From Holothuria scabra (Eukaryota; Echinodermata; Holothuroidea; Aspidochirotida; Holothuriidae), in assembly GCA_037179385.1 (NCBI GenBank), contig CM074193.1, positions 45,227,082-45,291,081 of the forward strand: a stretch of DNA of 64,000 nt. Direction: 5' to 3'. The number at the start of each line of letters is the position of its first letter. The stretch's first letter is position 1. Positions 50,401-55,548 of this stretch are shown here, piece after piece. The notes under the pieces are model-generated. The model searched no databases. It saw nothing but the letters and a program-made list of their open reading frames with translations, and was not told the DNA's origin. Position numbers and translations under genes: made by a program.

Positions 50401-51047
50401 TGTAGTTTTTGGTTAAATTAAATTCAAAGGCTTTAGAATTGGACAATAAAATTTAAACATACAAGTCTCCCATCAATACCCATCCAAAATACTCCTCTTG
50501 ACAATATACCTGTATCAACTCCCTTTATCACCTTTAAAGATAAAATGCTTACCGACAAAATGACTCATCGACTCAACAAACCCAAACACACCTGAAAACC
50601 TATTATCCAATCAAACATTTGAAACTGAATATCTATTATCTAACCGAATATTTCTATCACAGATCTATCACAGATTTTTCTGCTTATATGGTTAAGCTAT
50701 TAAATTATTCAAAGCCTTTGTCCTTAGACTCATATTTAGCTTCCTTTCCTCGGCCGTATATAGCATTGCCTCCGAACTAACGCACCAATTATAAACAATG
50801 ATTTGCTTTTCTACGATTCCCCCCAGAGTCTGCAACCGCATCTCCATATCAAAGTTTTTATATTTTTTTCTTACCCGTATCTTTCTGTGTAATCATGGTC
50901 GATTTTCTCCCAGTTATTATCAATCTCTTCCATAATTTTCTGTATCTTCTCCTGTTCGCCCGTCTCTGCTTTCTTCAGAACATCATCCTTTTTGTTCCTG
51001 GATTCGTCGACTCTTGGTCTCAGCTGTTCATAAGTGTCTTTAATTGC
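13624..51047 (-). CDS. Dystrophin/utrophin-family gene, partial: 12 rod-domain exons (human DMD exon 43-55 equivalents)
   Basis: Dystrophin-family proteins link cortical actin to the dystroglycan complex at the plasma membrane; this window covers only the central spectrin-repeat rod. Joined exons: 50875-51047, 46482-46632, 43832-44007, 38667-38814, 35386-35535, 32992-33159, 28878-29106, 26961-27175, 18271-18388, 16537-16748, 15308-15462 and 13624-13813. Together they give 2085 nt (695 codons) with no stop, entering and leaving in phase 0. Residues alignable to human dystrophin include GEEIVQQSS, DWLVLLERTL, QDLAVKRPQLE and WLTEAE. I recall the human exon lengths as 173,148,176,148,150,186,102+109,233,118,212,155,190; here they are 173,151,176,148,150,168,229,215,118,212,155,190. 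A repeat-19 equivalent, absent from utrophin, is present. The actin-binding N-terminus and the WW/ZZ C-terminus lie outside the window. Family assignment is firm; the orthologue name is left open because invertebrates usually have one Dys gene. Confidence 0.93.
13814..15307 (-). other. Intron 54 equivalent
   Basis: An intron of 1494 bp between gtaaac and tttccacag. It holds a degraded family B MITE (14285-14545) and T runs at 14599 and 14671. Open frames of 120 and 159 codons overlap here on opposite strands; both cross the homopolymers and look non-coding. Confidence 0.85.
14285..14545 (+). mobile_element. MITE family B, degraded copy
   Basis: Recognised by TTTGAAGCAACAGCTAGATT, CTTCAATATTGCATATTCC, AAACCAAGCAGG and AAACAGGCCAGTCTA in family B order. 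Both ends are diverged (TTTTAAAGGACCATAG at the left, TTTGGGTGATTGC at the right). Confidence 0.65.
15308..15462 (-). CDS. Dystrophin-family exon equivalent to human DMD exon 54
   Basis: Exon of 155 nt, the human exon 54 length, phase 0 in and phase 2 out. The acceptor is a CT repeat ending ctctctag and the donor gtaaac. It encodes VFIDEVESWKPKMKEVQE, then LATDFPSDDAGRIRQVLENL and SQRWTNVCS. DD followed by RxxxxxENxxxxW aligns to human repeat 21 (DDTRKVHMITENINASW), giving helices B and C. Confidence 0.92.
15463..16536 (-). other. Intron 53 equivalent
   Basis: An intron of 1074 bp between gtatga and ctctctag. Its one recognisable insert is the GC-rich piggyBac-type MITE at 15814-16064. A G-run lies near 16431-16441. 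Nothing else stands out. Confidence 0.85.
15814..16064 (+). mobile_element. piggyBac-type MITE, GC-rich, TTAA-flanked
   Basis: A 251-bp element with ends CCCTTTACCGTTG and CAACGGTAAAGGG, perfect inverted repeats of 13 bp. TTAA sits on both sides (15810-15813 and 16065-16068). TTAA duplication with CCC-first ends is typical of piggyBac. The interior is far richer in G+C than the intron around it. Near the right end GGGTCC and GGACCC form a palindrome around AAAA. No transposase is encoded. Confidence 0.85.
16537..16748 (-). CDS. Dystrophin-family exon equivalent to human DMD exon 53
   Basis: Exon of 212 nt, the human exon 53 length, phase 1 in and phase 0 out. The acceptor is ttttgctttag and the donor gtatga. 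It encodes DKIKELWDAAKEKASSRTGE, then LQTMLTDSQKFHELTEELMV and WLTKMEKSLDKSLH. The opening IKELWDAA is helix C of repeat 20; the WLTKME tryptophan begins helix A of repeat 21. The same genomic DNA also has short open frames on the plus strand, which I read as shadows. Confidence 0.94.
16749..18270 (-). other. Intron 52 equivalent
   Basis: An intron of 1522 bp. Apart from a possible family L repeat (17572-17690) it looks like unique AT-rich sequence. A T-run at 18078-18087 is the only simple repeat. Confidence 0.85.
17572..17690 (+). repeat. Dispersed repeat family L, copy 1
   Basis: Shares with 32450-32575 TCAACTAGA..AAAAGGTAAA, then AGTTTCAAA.AC, then TTTCC.T..AGTATCTC-like segments at similar spacing. 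The match is modest and the class is unknown. Confidence 0.4.
18271..18388 (-). CDS. Dystrophin-family exon equivalent to human DMD exon 52
   Basis: Exon of 118 nt, the human exon 52 length, phase 0 in and phase 1 out. The acceptor is tgatgacag and the donor gtagga. It encodes KLLQDLAVKRPQLEDLVKQ then ADKLQGEVGVSGDQQTLQEK. The QDLxxxRPQLExL motif matches helix B of human repeat 20 (QDLEQRRPQLEEL). The last base joins the next exon's first two to give valine. Confidence 0.95.
20444..20485. repeat. Poly-A tract
   Basis: An uninterrupted A run of about 40 bases. It could be a retroelement tail, but the upstream sequence shows no recognised element. Assembly length at such a run is unreliable. 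Confidence 0.9.
23743..23850 (-). CDS. Candidate extra cassette exon (36 codons) between the exon 51 and exon 52 equivalents
   Basis: On the minus strand a pyrimidine-rich tract ending cttttctag is followed by exactly 36 open codons and a gtcagt donor. Both ends are in phase 0, matching the 0-0 junction between the flanking exons, so it can be included or skipped without a frameshift. It encodes EIWSGILPKFSGLSPQER and LGAWVVDVVSMLVDLE. Base content is more GC-rich than the surrounding intron, as in the known exons. I know of no counterpart in human dystrophin or utrophin. If used, it lengthens the loop between helices A and B of repeat 20. A chance open frame with good splice signals is possible. 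Confidence 0.55.
25338..25634 (+). mobile_element. MITE family A, complete copy
   Basis: A 297-bp copy flanked by TTAA at 25334-25337 and 25635-25638. Left end AGGGACAATCCTCTCACCCC; right end GAGAGAACTGGGCCT. It is one of the best preserved family A copies and lies about 15 bp from a family B copy. Confidence 0.8.
25650..25912 (+). mobile_element. MITE family B copy adjacent to a family A copy
   Basis: The right end is intact (GTTGGGATGACTGCTCTTGC then CCT and TTAA at 25913-25916). The left end is replaced by a C-rich stretch before CAACTTGTTTTGGAGCAACA. The interior keeps TCATATTTTACGACTTCAG and ACCAAGCAGTACTC. Confidence 0.75.
26447..26823 (+). mobile_element. hAT-type MITE with repeated GCGATTAATCGC palindromes
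   Basis: A 377-bp element starting TAGGGCTGTGAAC and ending GTTCACAGCCCTA, with a perfect 8-bp target duplication CTAAATAA (26439-26446 and 26824-26831). Subterminal GCGATCGTTTAGCGATTAAT blocks occur near both ends, and GCGATTAATCGC occurs three times. Such iterated subterminal motifs are typical transposase-binding sites in hAT elements. No coding sequence. Confidence 0.88.
26961..27175 (-). CDS. Dystrophin-family exon equivalent to human DMD exon 51
   Basis: Exon of 215 nt (human 233), phase 1 in and phase 0 out. The donor is gtaatc. Two acceptors are possible: the one chosen (cttacag before TAATT) gives a leucine codon across the junction, while the second, 7 nt downstream, would create a TAG. 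It encodes ITETITSTKSDIQRSNF, then FDKLVAELRDWLVLLERTL and VADLEEIEETIAKQK. The second half aligns closely to the human stretch around TDWLSLLDQ and starts repeat 20. The first 30 residues take the place of hinge 3 but lack its proline-rich character. Confidence 0.94.
27176..28877 (-). other. Intron between the fused exon 49/50 and exon 51 equivalents
   Basis: An intron of 1702 bp, donor gtaagt, acceptor cttacag. It carries one minus-strand SINE (28301-28556). A G-rich run lies at 27632-27652. The rest is unremarkable AT-rich sequence. Confidence 0.88.
28301..28556 (-). mobile_element. tRNA-derived SINE, full-length-like
   Basis: Read on the minus strand it starts with a tRNA-like head: A box TGGCCAGTTGGTAAGAGC, B box GAGTTCTACTCC. 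The body includes AGCAGTGGAGTAGG and ends in AAACTGAGCCATAAATCCTC and a TAAC-repeat tail. The 3' half matches the copy at 53.4 kb. RNA polymerase III boxes plus a short simple-repeat tail define it as a SINE. Confidence 0.78.
28878..29106 (-). CDS. Dystrophin-family exon spanning human DMD exons 49 and 50 (fused)
   Basis: Exon of 229 nt, phase 0 in and phase 1 out. Human exons 49 and 50 (102 and 109 nt as recalled) have together the same entry and exit phases, so this exon covers both with no intron between. The acceptor is cttacttag and the donor gtaagt. It encodes ALMEAVSARRDNVNRINAIF, then DLQKRVEAMNNNWEMVQD and ends DEKPVWIKQS. The helix-C motif NNNWEMV closes repeat 19; the acidic, low-complexity tail after it is where human hinge 3 begins. 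Confidence 0.9.
29165..29405 (+). mobile_element. MITE family B with internal tandem duplication
   Basis: TTAA at both sides (29161-29164 and 29406-29409). Left end GGGGCAAGATTAGTCTCCCC. In the interior a block of roughly 36 bp beginning ATCTTTCATAATATTTTAGG is present twice in tandem (about 29244-29315), which other copies do not show. The right part is shortened. Confidence 0.75.
31235..31966 (+). mobile_element. PIF/Harbinger-type element with long inverted repeats
   Basis: A 732-bp element with inverted termini of about 43 bp: left AGCTAGCTGCACACTATAAG, right the complement of CTTATAGTGTGCGGCTAGCT, continuing with ACTTTG and CAACTCAACT blocks. A 3-bp TAA duplication flanks it (31232-31234 and 31967-31969), as expected for PIF/Harbinger. 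The interior holds a MADF-like coding remnant (31563-31650) but no transposase. Confidence 0.82.
31563..31650 (+). pseudogene. MADF/Myb-like domain remnant inside the Harbinger-type element
   Basis: Plus-strand frame reading MERVWGKEKDKLIEMWEKLP then VLYNCGS. The pattern W-x-(4)-DKLIE-x-W-x-x-x-PVLY matches the start of MADF/SANT-like DNA-binding domains. PIF/Harbinger elements usually carry such a second protein beside the transposase. Only about 30 to 45 codons look coherent before the similarity ends, so this is a fossil. Assignment is by motif only. Confidence 0.6.
32450..32575 (+). repeat. Dispersed repeat family L, copy 2
   Basis: The partner of 17572-17690, with TTTCAACTAGATTAAAAGGT and AAGTTTCAAATACGGTTC as the best matches. 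The ends are not defined. Confidence 0.4.
32992..33159 (-). CDS. Dystrophin-family exon equivalent to human DMD exon 48
   Basis: Exon of 56 codons (168 nt; human 186), phase 0-0. The acceptor is tgtatcag and the donor gtttgt, a weaker donor than its neighbours. It encodes MAGELSRSQQQLKRQ, then TLAVFIKELSEIEDWIKVT and ends AQITQKK. The motif LSEIEDWIK is a helix A of a spectrin repeat, aligned to repeat 19 of dystrophin. Utrophin lacks this repeat, so its presence argues for the full dystrophin arrangement. It is six codons shorter than human, mostly at the 3' end. Confidence 0.9.
33572..34150 (+). mobile_element. hAT (Charlie-like) non-autonomous element with intact 8-bp duplication
   Basis: A 579-bp element beginning CAGTGCTTCTCAACC and ending GGTTGAGAAGCACTG, perfect inverted 15-mers. 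The target duplication is CTCTACAA (33564-33571 and 34151-34158). The ends closely follow the classic CAGxGxTTCTCAACC terminus of Charlie-type hATs. The interior has repeated GGGGTGAA/GGGGGAAA motifs and no open transposase frame. Confidence 0.9.
34788..34990 (+). mobile_element. MITE family J, copy 1
   Basis: Begins CAGGCCTTAAATTTTGAAAT and shares with the reverse complement of 52065-52258 the blocks GTGCAAGTGCA, AATCACTGTGAGGA and ACACTCC.TAA.TT.CTGAGG in order. The right boundary is unclear. Confidence 0.6.
35386..35535 (-). CDS. Dystrophin-family exon equivalent to human DMD exon 47
   Basis: Exon of exactly 50 codons (150 nt, the human exon 47 length), phase 0-0. The acceptor is tttacag before GTG and the donor gtaaca. 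It encodes VKIEEQPGQRERKGQCLEQ ... VKLKMADLTSAWDK: the end of helix B and helix C of repeat 18, with the helix-C tryptophan in TSAWDK. Because it is 0-0 and a multiple of three, losing it would not shift the frame, as in human. Confidence 0.93.
35749..36072 (+). mobile_element. Family C element, internally deleted copy
   Basis: Over 250 bp matches 59425-59718 closely, including GTCGACGCAGAAGACGTCTC, GCGAAGGACGATCTTAGGTG and the right end GGTTACACATGTAAATAGG then AGGTAAGTAAGAGCGAAATAG. Compared with 59 kb it lacks the left inverted repeat and neighbouring 150 bp, so it is a deleted copy. Confidence 0.75.
37370..37910 (-). mobile_element. MITE family A split by a hAT insertion
   Basis: Left part 37370-37527 and right part 37787-37910 join to a reverse family A copy. 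The ends are worn (AAGGCCTAATTTTTTCACTC at the left, GTTTGGGGTGAGAGTTGAC at the right). Confidence 0.75.
37528..37786 (+). mobile_element. hAT-type MITE nested in a family A MITE
   Basis: A 259-bp insert with ends CAGGGTTATAGCTAGC and GCAGCTGCACCCCTG. The target duplication is 8 bp with one mismatch (TTCTGTAT at 37520-37527, TTCAGTAT at 37787-37794). Removing it with one duplication restores the family A consensus, so it is the younger insertion. Confidence 0.8.
38012..38520 (+). repeat. Dispersed element T with decayed 145-bp satellite monomers, copy 1
   Basis: The left part (CCAGAATGCAAAAATGCATG, GATGATAC, CCAAATAATGCCATGAATTT, ACATGTT) matches 60022-60130. It is followed by about two to three worn satellite monomers, seen in CTTCTTCTGATCATAATAAA, CTTGAAATATTGTGCTGGCA and ACAACCAAAAACAGTAGGGA. 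The end lies about 150 bp from the exon 46 donor. Confidence 0.65.
38667..38814 (-). CDS. Dystrophin-family exon equivalent to human DMD exon 46
   Basis: Exon of 148 nt, the human exon 46 length, phase 2 in and phase 0 out. The acceptor is ctctcaacag and the donor gtaggt. It encodes FDVSQEDVDAFIKEVDIVNS, then WLEECKKLT and QEEELVERLKELK, i.e. helix A of repeat 18 with its conserved tryptophan and the start of helix B. Just downstream of the donor (about 38240-38520) lie decayed 145-bp satellite monomers, unusually close to a splice site. Confidence 0.93.
39193..39386 (+). mobile_element. hAT-type MITE, family D, copy 2
   Basis: About 85 percent similar by eye to 4422-4618 through nearly the whole length (AGAGATGTCAACATTTACAT at the left, AGAGAGTTGGCACCT at the right). 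The target duplication is no longer clear. Confidence 0.75.
40625..40929 (+). mobile_element. MITE family A copy
   Basis: Left end GGGCCAATCCTCTCACCCC, right end GGGGTGAGAGAAATGGGCC, with a G run of 14 at 40861. The flanking TTAA has been lost on both sides. Confidence 0.78.
42250..42277 (-). mobile_element. hAT-like terminus of the CAGTAGCATAGCCAG type
   Basis: On the minus strand this reads CAGTAGCATAGCCAGGATTG, close to the CAGTGGCGTAGCCAG terminus found on many animal hAT elements. The opposite end may lie near 42119 (CAGTGGTTTTG). A C run of about 16 bases adjoins it. Only the one terminus is supported. Confidence 0.55.
42360..42853 (+). mobile_element. Family C element, degraded full-length-like copy
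   Basis: The left end (CCCAAAGTCCCTGGTTTGGG, then CCATTTACATATCCATGATT) matches the left of the 59 kb copy, and the right end (AAATGTAAATAGGAGGTTAA then GAAATAGACTGG) matches both other copies. The middle is strongly diverged. Confidence 0.55.
43129..43157 (+). mobile_element. LINE/SINE 3'-tail motif
   Basis: ACGACTCTAGACGAAAGCG followed by TCTGCTTAAT resembles the tail GTCGCTTTGGATAAAAGCG-TCTGC-AAATG shared by many vertebrate and chordate SINEs and their LINE partners. No tRNA-like head was found upstream, so this is a truncated insertion or chance similarity. Confidence 0.5.
43832..44007 (-). CDS. Dystrophin-family exon equivalent to human DMD exon 45
   Basis: Exon of 176 nt, the human exon 45 length, phase 0 in and phase 2 out. 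The acceptor is taatcttag and the donor gttagt. Translation begins VLEEGIANHQGTVTTLNSNG, then EEIVQQSS, and later LRDKLHGLNARWKGVCAEV. The GEEIxQQSS motif and the LNxRWxxVC helix-C motif are the best single match to dystrophin in this window; they form helices B and C of repeat 17. The final two bases join the first base of the next exon to make an arginine codon. Confidence 0.95.
44173..44325 (+). mobile_element. tRNA-derived SINE
   Basis: A tRNA-like head with A box TGGTCCAGAGGTAGAGC and B box GGTTTGATCCC at typical spacing, then GGAACTTACTGCAAATGCG and AGGGAAACCAACCCAGTAC, which resemble the 53.4 kb copy. The head is different enough to be a distinct subfamily. Confidence 0.7.
44518..44816 (-). 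mobile_element. MITE family A, reverse, complete copy
   Basis: A 299-bp copy with TTAA at 44514-44517 and 44817-44820. Left end AGGCCCAATTCTCTCACACC; right end TTTGGGGTGAGAGGATTGG then TCCC. One of the three copies with clean TTAA on both sides. Confidence 0.8.
46482..46632 (-). CDS. Dystrophin-family exon equivalent to human DMD exon 44
   Basis: Exon of 151 nt (human 148), phase 2 in and phase 0 out. The acceptor is a run of T ending tttacag and the donor is gtaaga. It encodes QFHCDMRDLASWLTEAETTI followed by QRCKTAEGRLNVPRVKEFVP. The stretch FHxDxxxxxxWLTEAE matches helix A of human dystrophin repeat 17, just before the GEEIxQQSS exon. The single extra codon is in the A-B loop. In mammals this helix is part of the region reported to dock neuronal nitric oxide synthase; whether that holds here is unknown. 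Confidence 0.93.
46982..47217 (+). mobile_element. MITE family B copy
   Basis: Left GGGCAAGAGTAGTCACCCC, interior TTTGAAGCAACAGCTAAATC and GACTTCAATATTGCATAAGC, right CTACTTCAAGTTGGGGTGAC. The last 15 bp of the right end have diverged. Confidence 0.75.
48580..48830 (-). mobile_element. Probable worn family A MITE
   Basis: TTTATTGCTCATGAAAGTG, AATGTGTAATCAGAAGTTC, GGAATATGAGCTAC and GATGTCAATTAAAAAGAAG follow the order of family A reverse copies, but both ends are lost. Confidence 0.45.
50875..51047 (-). CDS. Dystrophin-family exon equivalent to human DMD exon 43
   Basis: Exon of 173 nt, the human exon 43 length as I recall it, phase 0 in and phase 2 out. It starts after an acceptor reading ctcaccag and ends at a gtaaga donor. 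It encodes AIKDTYEQLRPRVDES near the start and DNNWEKIDHDYTERY at the end. The conserved helix-C tryptophan of a spectrin repeat is visible in NNWEKI, so this is the latter part of a repeat, probably R16. The reading frame runs on into a TAA right after the splice site, which supports the splice. It is the most upstream exon seen; the preceding intron extends past the window end. Confidence 0.9.
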
Positions 51048-52064
51048 CTGGTGAGCAAGACAGCATAGGTGAGTGTTAGGTACACATAACAAGTCTCACA
51101 ACATCAGAAATCATAAATTTTTGTGAAATCATGACAAATAAATTCAATTAGCTAGTCAGTCTATGTCAAAGACTGCTATTTGTGTGACATTCCTTGACGG
51201 TTATTGATCTGTGACCCTGGCCGACTGTAGAAACAAACTGTCATTATGAATGGCTAGGGGGTAGTCATCACAAGAAGATAAATCTAATCAACTTAAGGGA
51301 CAATTATGTATGCAGAAACATATGTTTTAGTGTTTATACACTCCAGGGAAATTATTATGCATGGACTTCACAACACCATGTACTACCTCTTGCAGCTATT
51401 CTAGTCAAGTTTAAAAGTCTATTAAAAATGCATGGCAATGCATGGAAAAATACTACCCCTGAAGTTCATCTGGCAGGACTAACTTGAAGGCAATTAAGGG
51501 TTACTTTACATGTATAAAATTGGAGGTACTGAAGGACAAAGTATCTAAGCTTTATCAAGGACATTTATAACCATTTTGTTTTGAAACATCTAAATATATT
51601 AATCACATTTGATTGCTCTGAAAGTTTTTCAGTAAAGATGTCATTATGACTGTTATTTACCAGTGGTCTGCTGCCATGCACACAGTAATATCACCTCAAA
51701 TGCAGGGGCACTGGATGAGAGCAGGTATAAGCCTCTACAGTTTTTCTACTATGGGTATATTTCAGGTAATAACCTTTAACTGAGAACAGAGACTTCATTT
51801 TCTTGAACATACAGGGCTGCTTCTGTGATTAGCCCGTACTCCAGAATTGACTGACTCTGCTGTCACGGGTGCAATGCAAAGAACGCATGCTAAAAGCTTC
51901 TTTACATCTTTTATAATAGCTCCAAAGTTTTAGCAAAATGTCTATCTGCAAGTTGAAAACCTCTTCACATCAAATTACAAGAATCCAAAATAGCTAAAAT
52001 GTTTCAACAATGACACCTTTAGTAAGAATATCAGCAAATTTGAATGTTTAAAAATACTTCTACT

Positions 52065-52258
52065 CAGGCCTTGAAAATTAGATTTTCCAGGCCTCAGGAA
52101 ATTACGGAGTGTGGTAAGTGTGCTATTTTAATATAAAGCTTTAATAAATTCATATGACTTCTCCTGTCCTAGGCATGCAAAACAACACACTCCTCACAGT
52201 GATTTGAGGCAAGTGATATTACACCAATGCACTTGAACACCTCAAAATTCAAGGCCTG
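52065..52258 (-). mobile_element. MITE family J, copy 2
   Basis: A 194-bp element with inverted ends CAGGCCTTGAAAATTAG and CAAAATTCAAGGCCTG. The CAGG start suggests hAT, but no 8-bp duplication is evident. The reverse complement matches 34788-34990. Confidence 0.65.
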
Positions 52259-53374
52259 CTAACTCCAAACTTTTGAAGAAAAATAGAAAACAGAATTAAC
52301 CATGCATGAACGGAAGTTTTTGAAAGATTACAATATGACCAAATATAAAAAAGGAATGTTGAAAACCAATAAACATCCCTGGAAAAATGAAAATCAGGAA
52401 TGACAGATTAGCTTACATTGCAAACATTAATATTTTCACAGTTTAATAGAACTTTTTCGAAGAGGCAATTGCAAGGATTGTGGGCTAGAATTTTGGTATA
52501 CGTCATCTCTGTCCATAGAGATAAGTCATTGATAAAACAATGCATGCCATGATTCCTTCCTATGATACATTGTACATGCTACTTTATACTGTGTCTATGA
52601 GTAATTATGAGAAAGCTCCCCACTTGAAGGATTTACCTGTATACATACTGTAGGAACACACACATCCAATGAAAACTTAAAAACATCTTTAAATCTTAAA
52701 CAAGATTAAAATCTGCTTATCCTCAGTTTAACCACAAATGTCACAAAATTGAAATCCATTACTGAATACATCAAAATATGAGTTCCTATTATGAGGTGAG
52801 AACCTTTCTTGCCAAAAGTAAACATTTACGGTGATAATACTTTACTCCTTACAAAATTACTCGACTTCAAAAAAGAGTTTTCAAAACCGGGACAATTTCA
52901 GAAACTCAACACCATGAAGCAATGTCCACATAAAACTGTCAAATTTCTCACTCTGGGGTAAACGGTTTTCCTTCTGACTTGACGGTTCACTGGAAAGCAC
53001 AATCTGCATCCTTCCAATAGATTCTTTTGAGTCTTTGGTAAAAGAATTGTCAACACATATTAAATAATGTTGAGCAAAACTCTCTAGCCAAGGTGTTAGG
53101 AACGTGTTTGGCTAACAATGCTGTAGAAACATCCATTATTGAAGGAAACCTAGTTTATATAATGTGAGGAAAGCAATTACATGTATGGAAGCCTTTACAA
53201 ACCATTATGTTAAAAGGATTTACCAATACCTAATTGAATCACATATTGAGACTAATATTATACAGGACAGAGTAGCCTAGATTTTGTCAGAGGTGAGAGT
53301 TTAAGCTGGTCACAGAATGACAGGTGTCTTTCTACCCCTGAGAAATAATACTATATTTTTAAGGGCTCCAGATG

Positions 53375-53580
53375 CAAAGCAGTGTAATAGTTGTGCTTCA
53401 AAATTAGCATCAGACTTCCAGTTGAAAGGTTGGGAGTTCAAGTCCTGGCTGGGTCATACTGAAGACTTTAAAAACAGAACTTACTGCAATTGGGCTTGGT
53501 GCTCAGCATAAGCAATGGAGTAGGGAAAGACTGGTACAAACTGGTTGGAAACTGGGCCATGAAACTCCATCTAACTCAAA
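53375..53580 (+). mobile_element. tRNA-derived SINE
   Basis: B box GAGTTCAAGTCC with a degraded A box upstream, then GGTCATACTGAAGACTTTAA, GAACTTACTGCAATTGGGCT, AGCAATGGAGTAGGGAAAG and CTGGTTGGAAACTGGGCCAT. The 3' half matches the minus-strand SINE at 28.3 kb. Confidence 0.75.
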
Positions 53581-53831
53581 CTTAGCTATAATAAGTTAAC
53601 AATTTAGATTTCCCAGGGTTCTTTCAATTCTTTGCTGTTTTTGTTTTGTTTTTTCTTTGTGTGTGTGTGTGTATTTTTTTTTCTGCAGCTATTTTTGTCA
53701 AGCTCTATTCAAGGTGGTGGTTTTGACCCCCAAACCATCTATCCCCTCCAGGCTACACACAACAGAGTGTATGTGTTTTGGCACATCTGTAGAATTTAAA
53801 GTAGGAAAGGAGAAATAAGAGGGGTTGAAAA

Positions 53832-54014
53832 AAGTGTTGTAATCGAATCACTTGACTAGTGACTTGAGTCACTAGTTTTCAGACTTTAAGTGACTCGAGT
53901 CGAGTCACTGACTCAGGTCACTGTACTATTTCAATTGGAAATTACTCCCGAATTCTATCGAGTCATTACCATTTTCAGGGGAAGTGACTCGCGTCATGAC
54001 TTGTTACAACACTG
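53832..54014 (+). mobile_element. hAT-type MITE rich in GAGTCA/TGACTC motifs
   Basis: A 183-bp element with ends AAGTGTTGTAATCGAATCAC and TGACTTGTTACAACACTG. The 8-bp duplication has one mismatch (GTTGAAAA at 53824-53831, GCTGAAAA at 54015-54022). The interior has many TGACTC/GAGTCA/GAGTCG copies on both strands, clustered between 53850 and 53925. Confidence 0.8.
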
Positions 54015-55084
54015 GCTGAAAATGAATATTATTTGAATGCAAACTACGAAAATGTTCTCACAATTTGTTTATGTTTGGCACTCAAGTTGTACATAATTTT
54101 AAAAGCCCCTATTCTATTTCGGCTCATCAGAAATAAGGGTTATCATTAATTGTGTTAACAATATAAGGTTAAATATTTGTACAGATCTTTTACGTTCTAA
54201 AATTTTTTCAAAAACAAACCAATCAATCAATCAATCAATTGATGAACCATCCAACAAACCACTCAATAAATACTTAAAACAAACAGACAGCCAGGTTAAA
54301 GGAACTGATGATTGCTCTCACTACAGTTAATGATAACAGCTATGTTGGAGAAATGTTATTTACAATCGACCACTGGAGGAAGGTGATGTTGGAAATTGCT
54401 TTCTGCAACTCTTTCCCTGTGAAAGCTAACAGAGTGATAAGACAATACAAACTTTATTTATAACCTGATTACCAAAAAGGGCAAAATGGAGAGTCTATTT
54501 CTAAGAACAAATCCATCTCCAAAGTTTAAAATTTTATGTGACATACTTAGAGTCATAAAATTAGTCAATTAGATAAAAAGCATTTTTCTCTTGTTGGATG
54601 TAAATTTCGTAAAAGTAGGCTTCAACATGACAAACATAGAGTCTTTATGCAAACAAAGGTTACCAGACAACTCCTAAATCAATGGTAGCAATTTGTCAAC
54701 ATTGATTATTCGTGTCTGTACAGATGTCTGAGCAGCTAGCACAAATTAACTGTACTCTTTGGGGGTCAAATGGCCCTACAAAGAAAGAATCAAACATTGA
54801 CATGTTTCTTGAAAACATTCTACACTAAAAGTATAAAACTTGAACATTTTTTCATATAGTTTTGAAATCATCCTAAACAGAGATAGTTTAAAGTGCCAAT
54901 TTACACAGCTGCAAACATAGAAAGAAACAAGCCAGGTATGCTAGCTGGCATGATAACGTTTTTCACAACGACAACTGTCTGGTATCGTTGCTTTGAAGCC
55001 ATTCGGTCTAGTGCAATCACAAATGAGAACATTCATTATCAGCCTTTTTTCCCCCTGTGGGCTGTGGGTTTCAGAATATGCCTA

Positions 55085-55240
55085 CAGTATGTCCTGTCTT
55101 TCGTAAGAGGTGACTAAAAGGAAACCAACGTTGCACTTGAGCAACACTTGAAAATAAATTTAACTTTGAACCTTTTATCGAGTTTACACTATATAACACA
55201 TTCATATTGGTGTATCCTGAAATACCATCTTACTTGCTCA
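55085..55240 (+). repeat. Dispersed repeat family M, copy 2
   Basis: CCTGTCTTTCGTAAGAGGTG followed by ACTAAAAGG, then GAGTTTACACTATATAACAC and TTGGTGTATCCTGAAAT, aligned to 3940-4115. Confidence 0.45.
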
Positions 55241-55287
55241 CTATCAGCCATCAGCTATCGCCATCAGCATTTCATGTATATAATTAA

Positions 55288-55548
55288 ATGGGCAAAAGAT
55301 CTTGCCCAAAATACTTATTTTCAAACAGCCCCTACATCTTACAGTTTTCCTATTTCTCTTCCAAGTGTATCTTTCATGATTTTTCAGACAGTTTACATAT
55401 TGCATATTCAAGGTTAACCAAGCTGCTACACCTAGTATATTCAAAATTTGGAGCAAAACTGTTGCCACATATAGCCTTTCATGATACAAGATGTCTACTA
55501 GTCTAGCTGACACTAATTGAAGTTAGGGAAACTGCATTTCCCCATTAC
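55288..55548 (+). mobile_element. MITE family B, degraded copy
   Basis: GGGCAAAAGATCTTGCCCAA at the left, TCTTCCAAGTGTATCTTTCA and TTAACCAAGCTGCTACACC inside, AATTGAAGTTAGGGAAACTG at the right. It is recognisably family B but strongly diverged. Confidence 0.65.

Larger units (their letters stand above)
46633..50874 (-). other. Intron 43 equivalent
   Basis: An intron of 4242 bp. It holds a family B MITE (46982-47217) and a very worn family A copy near 48580-48830. T runs lie at 50246-50265. 47220-48580 and 48840-50870 have no recognised content. Confidence 0.88.

Noticed and set aside
52860..53110. Minus-strand open frame of about 75 codons ending near 52870
   Set aside because: It has no convincing start or splice signals, no spectrin-repeat pattern and no family I recognise; chance is likely.
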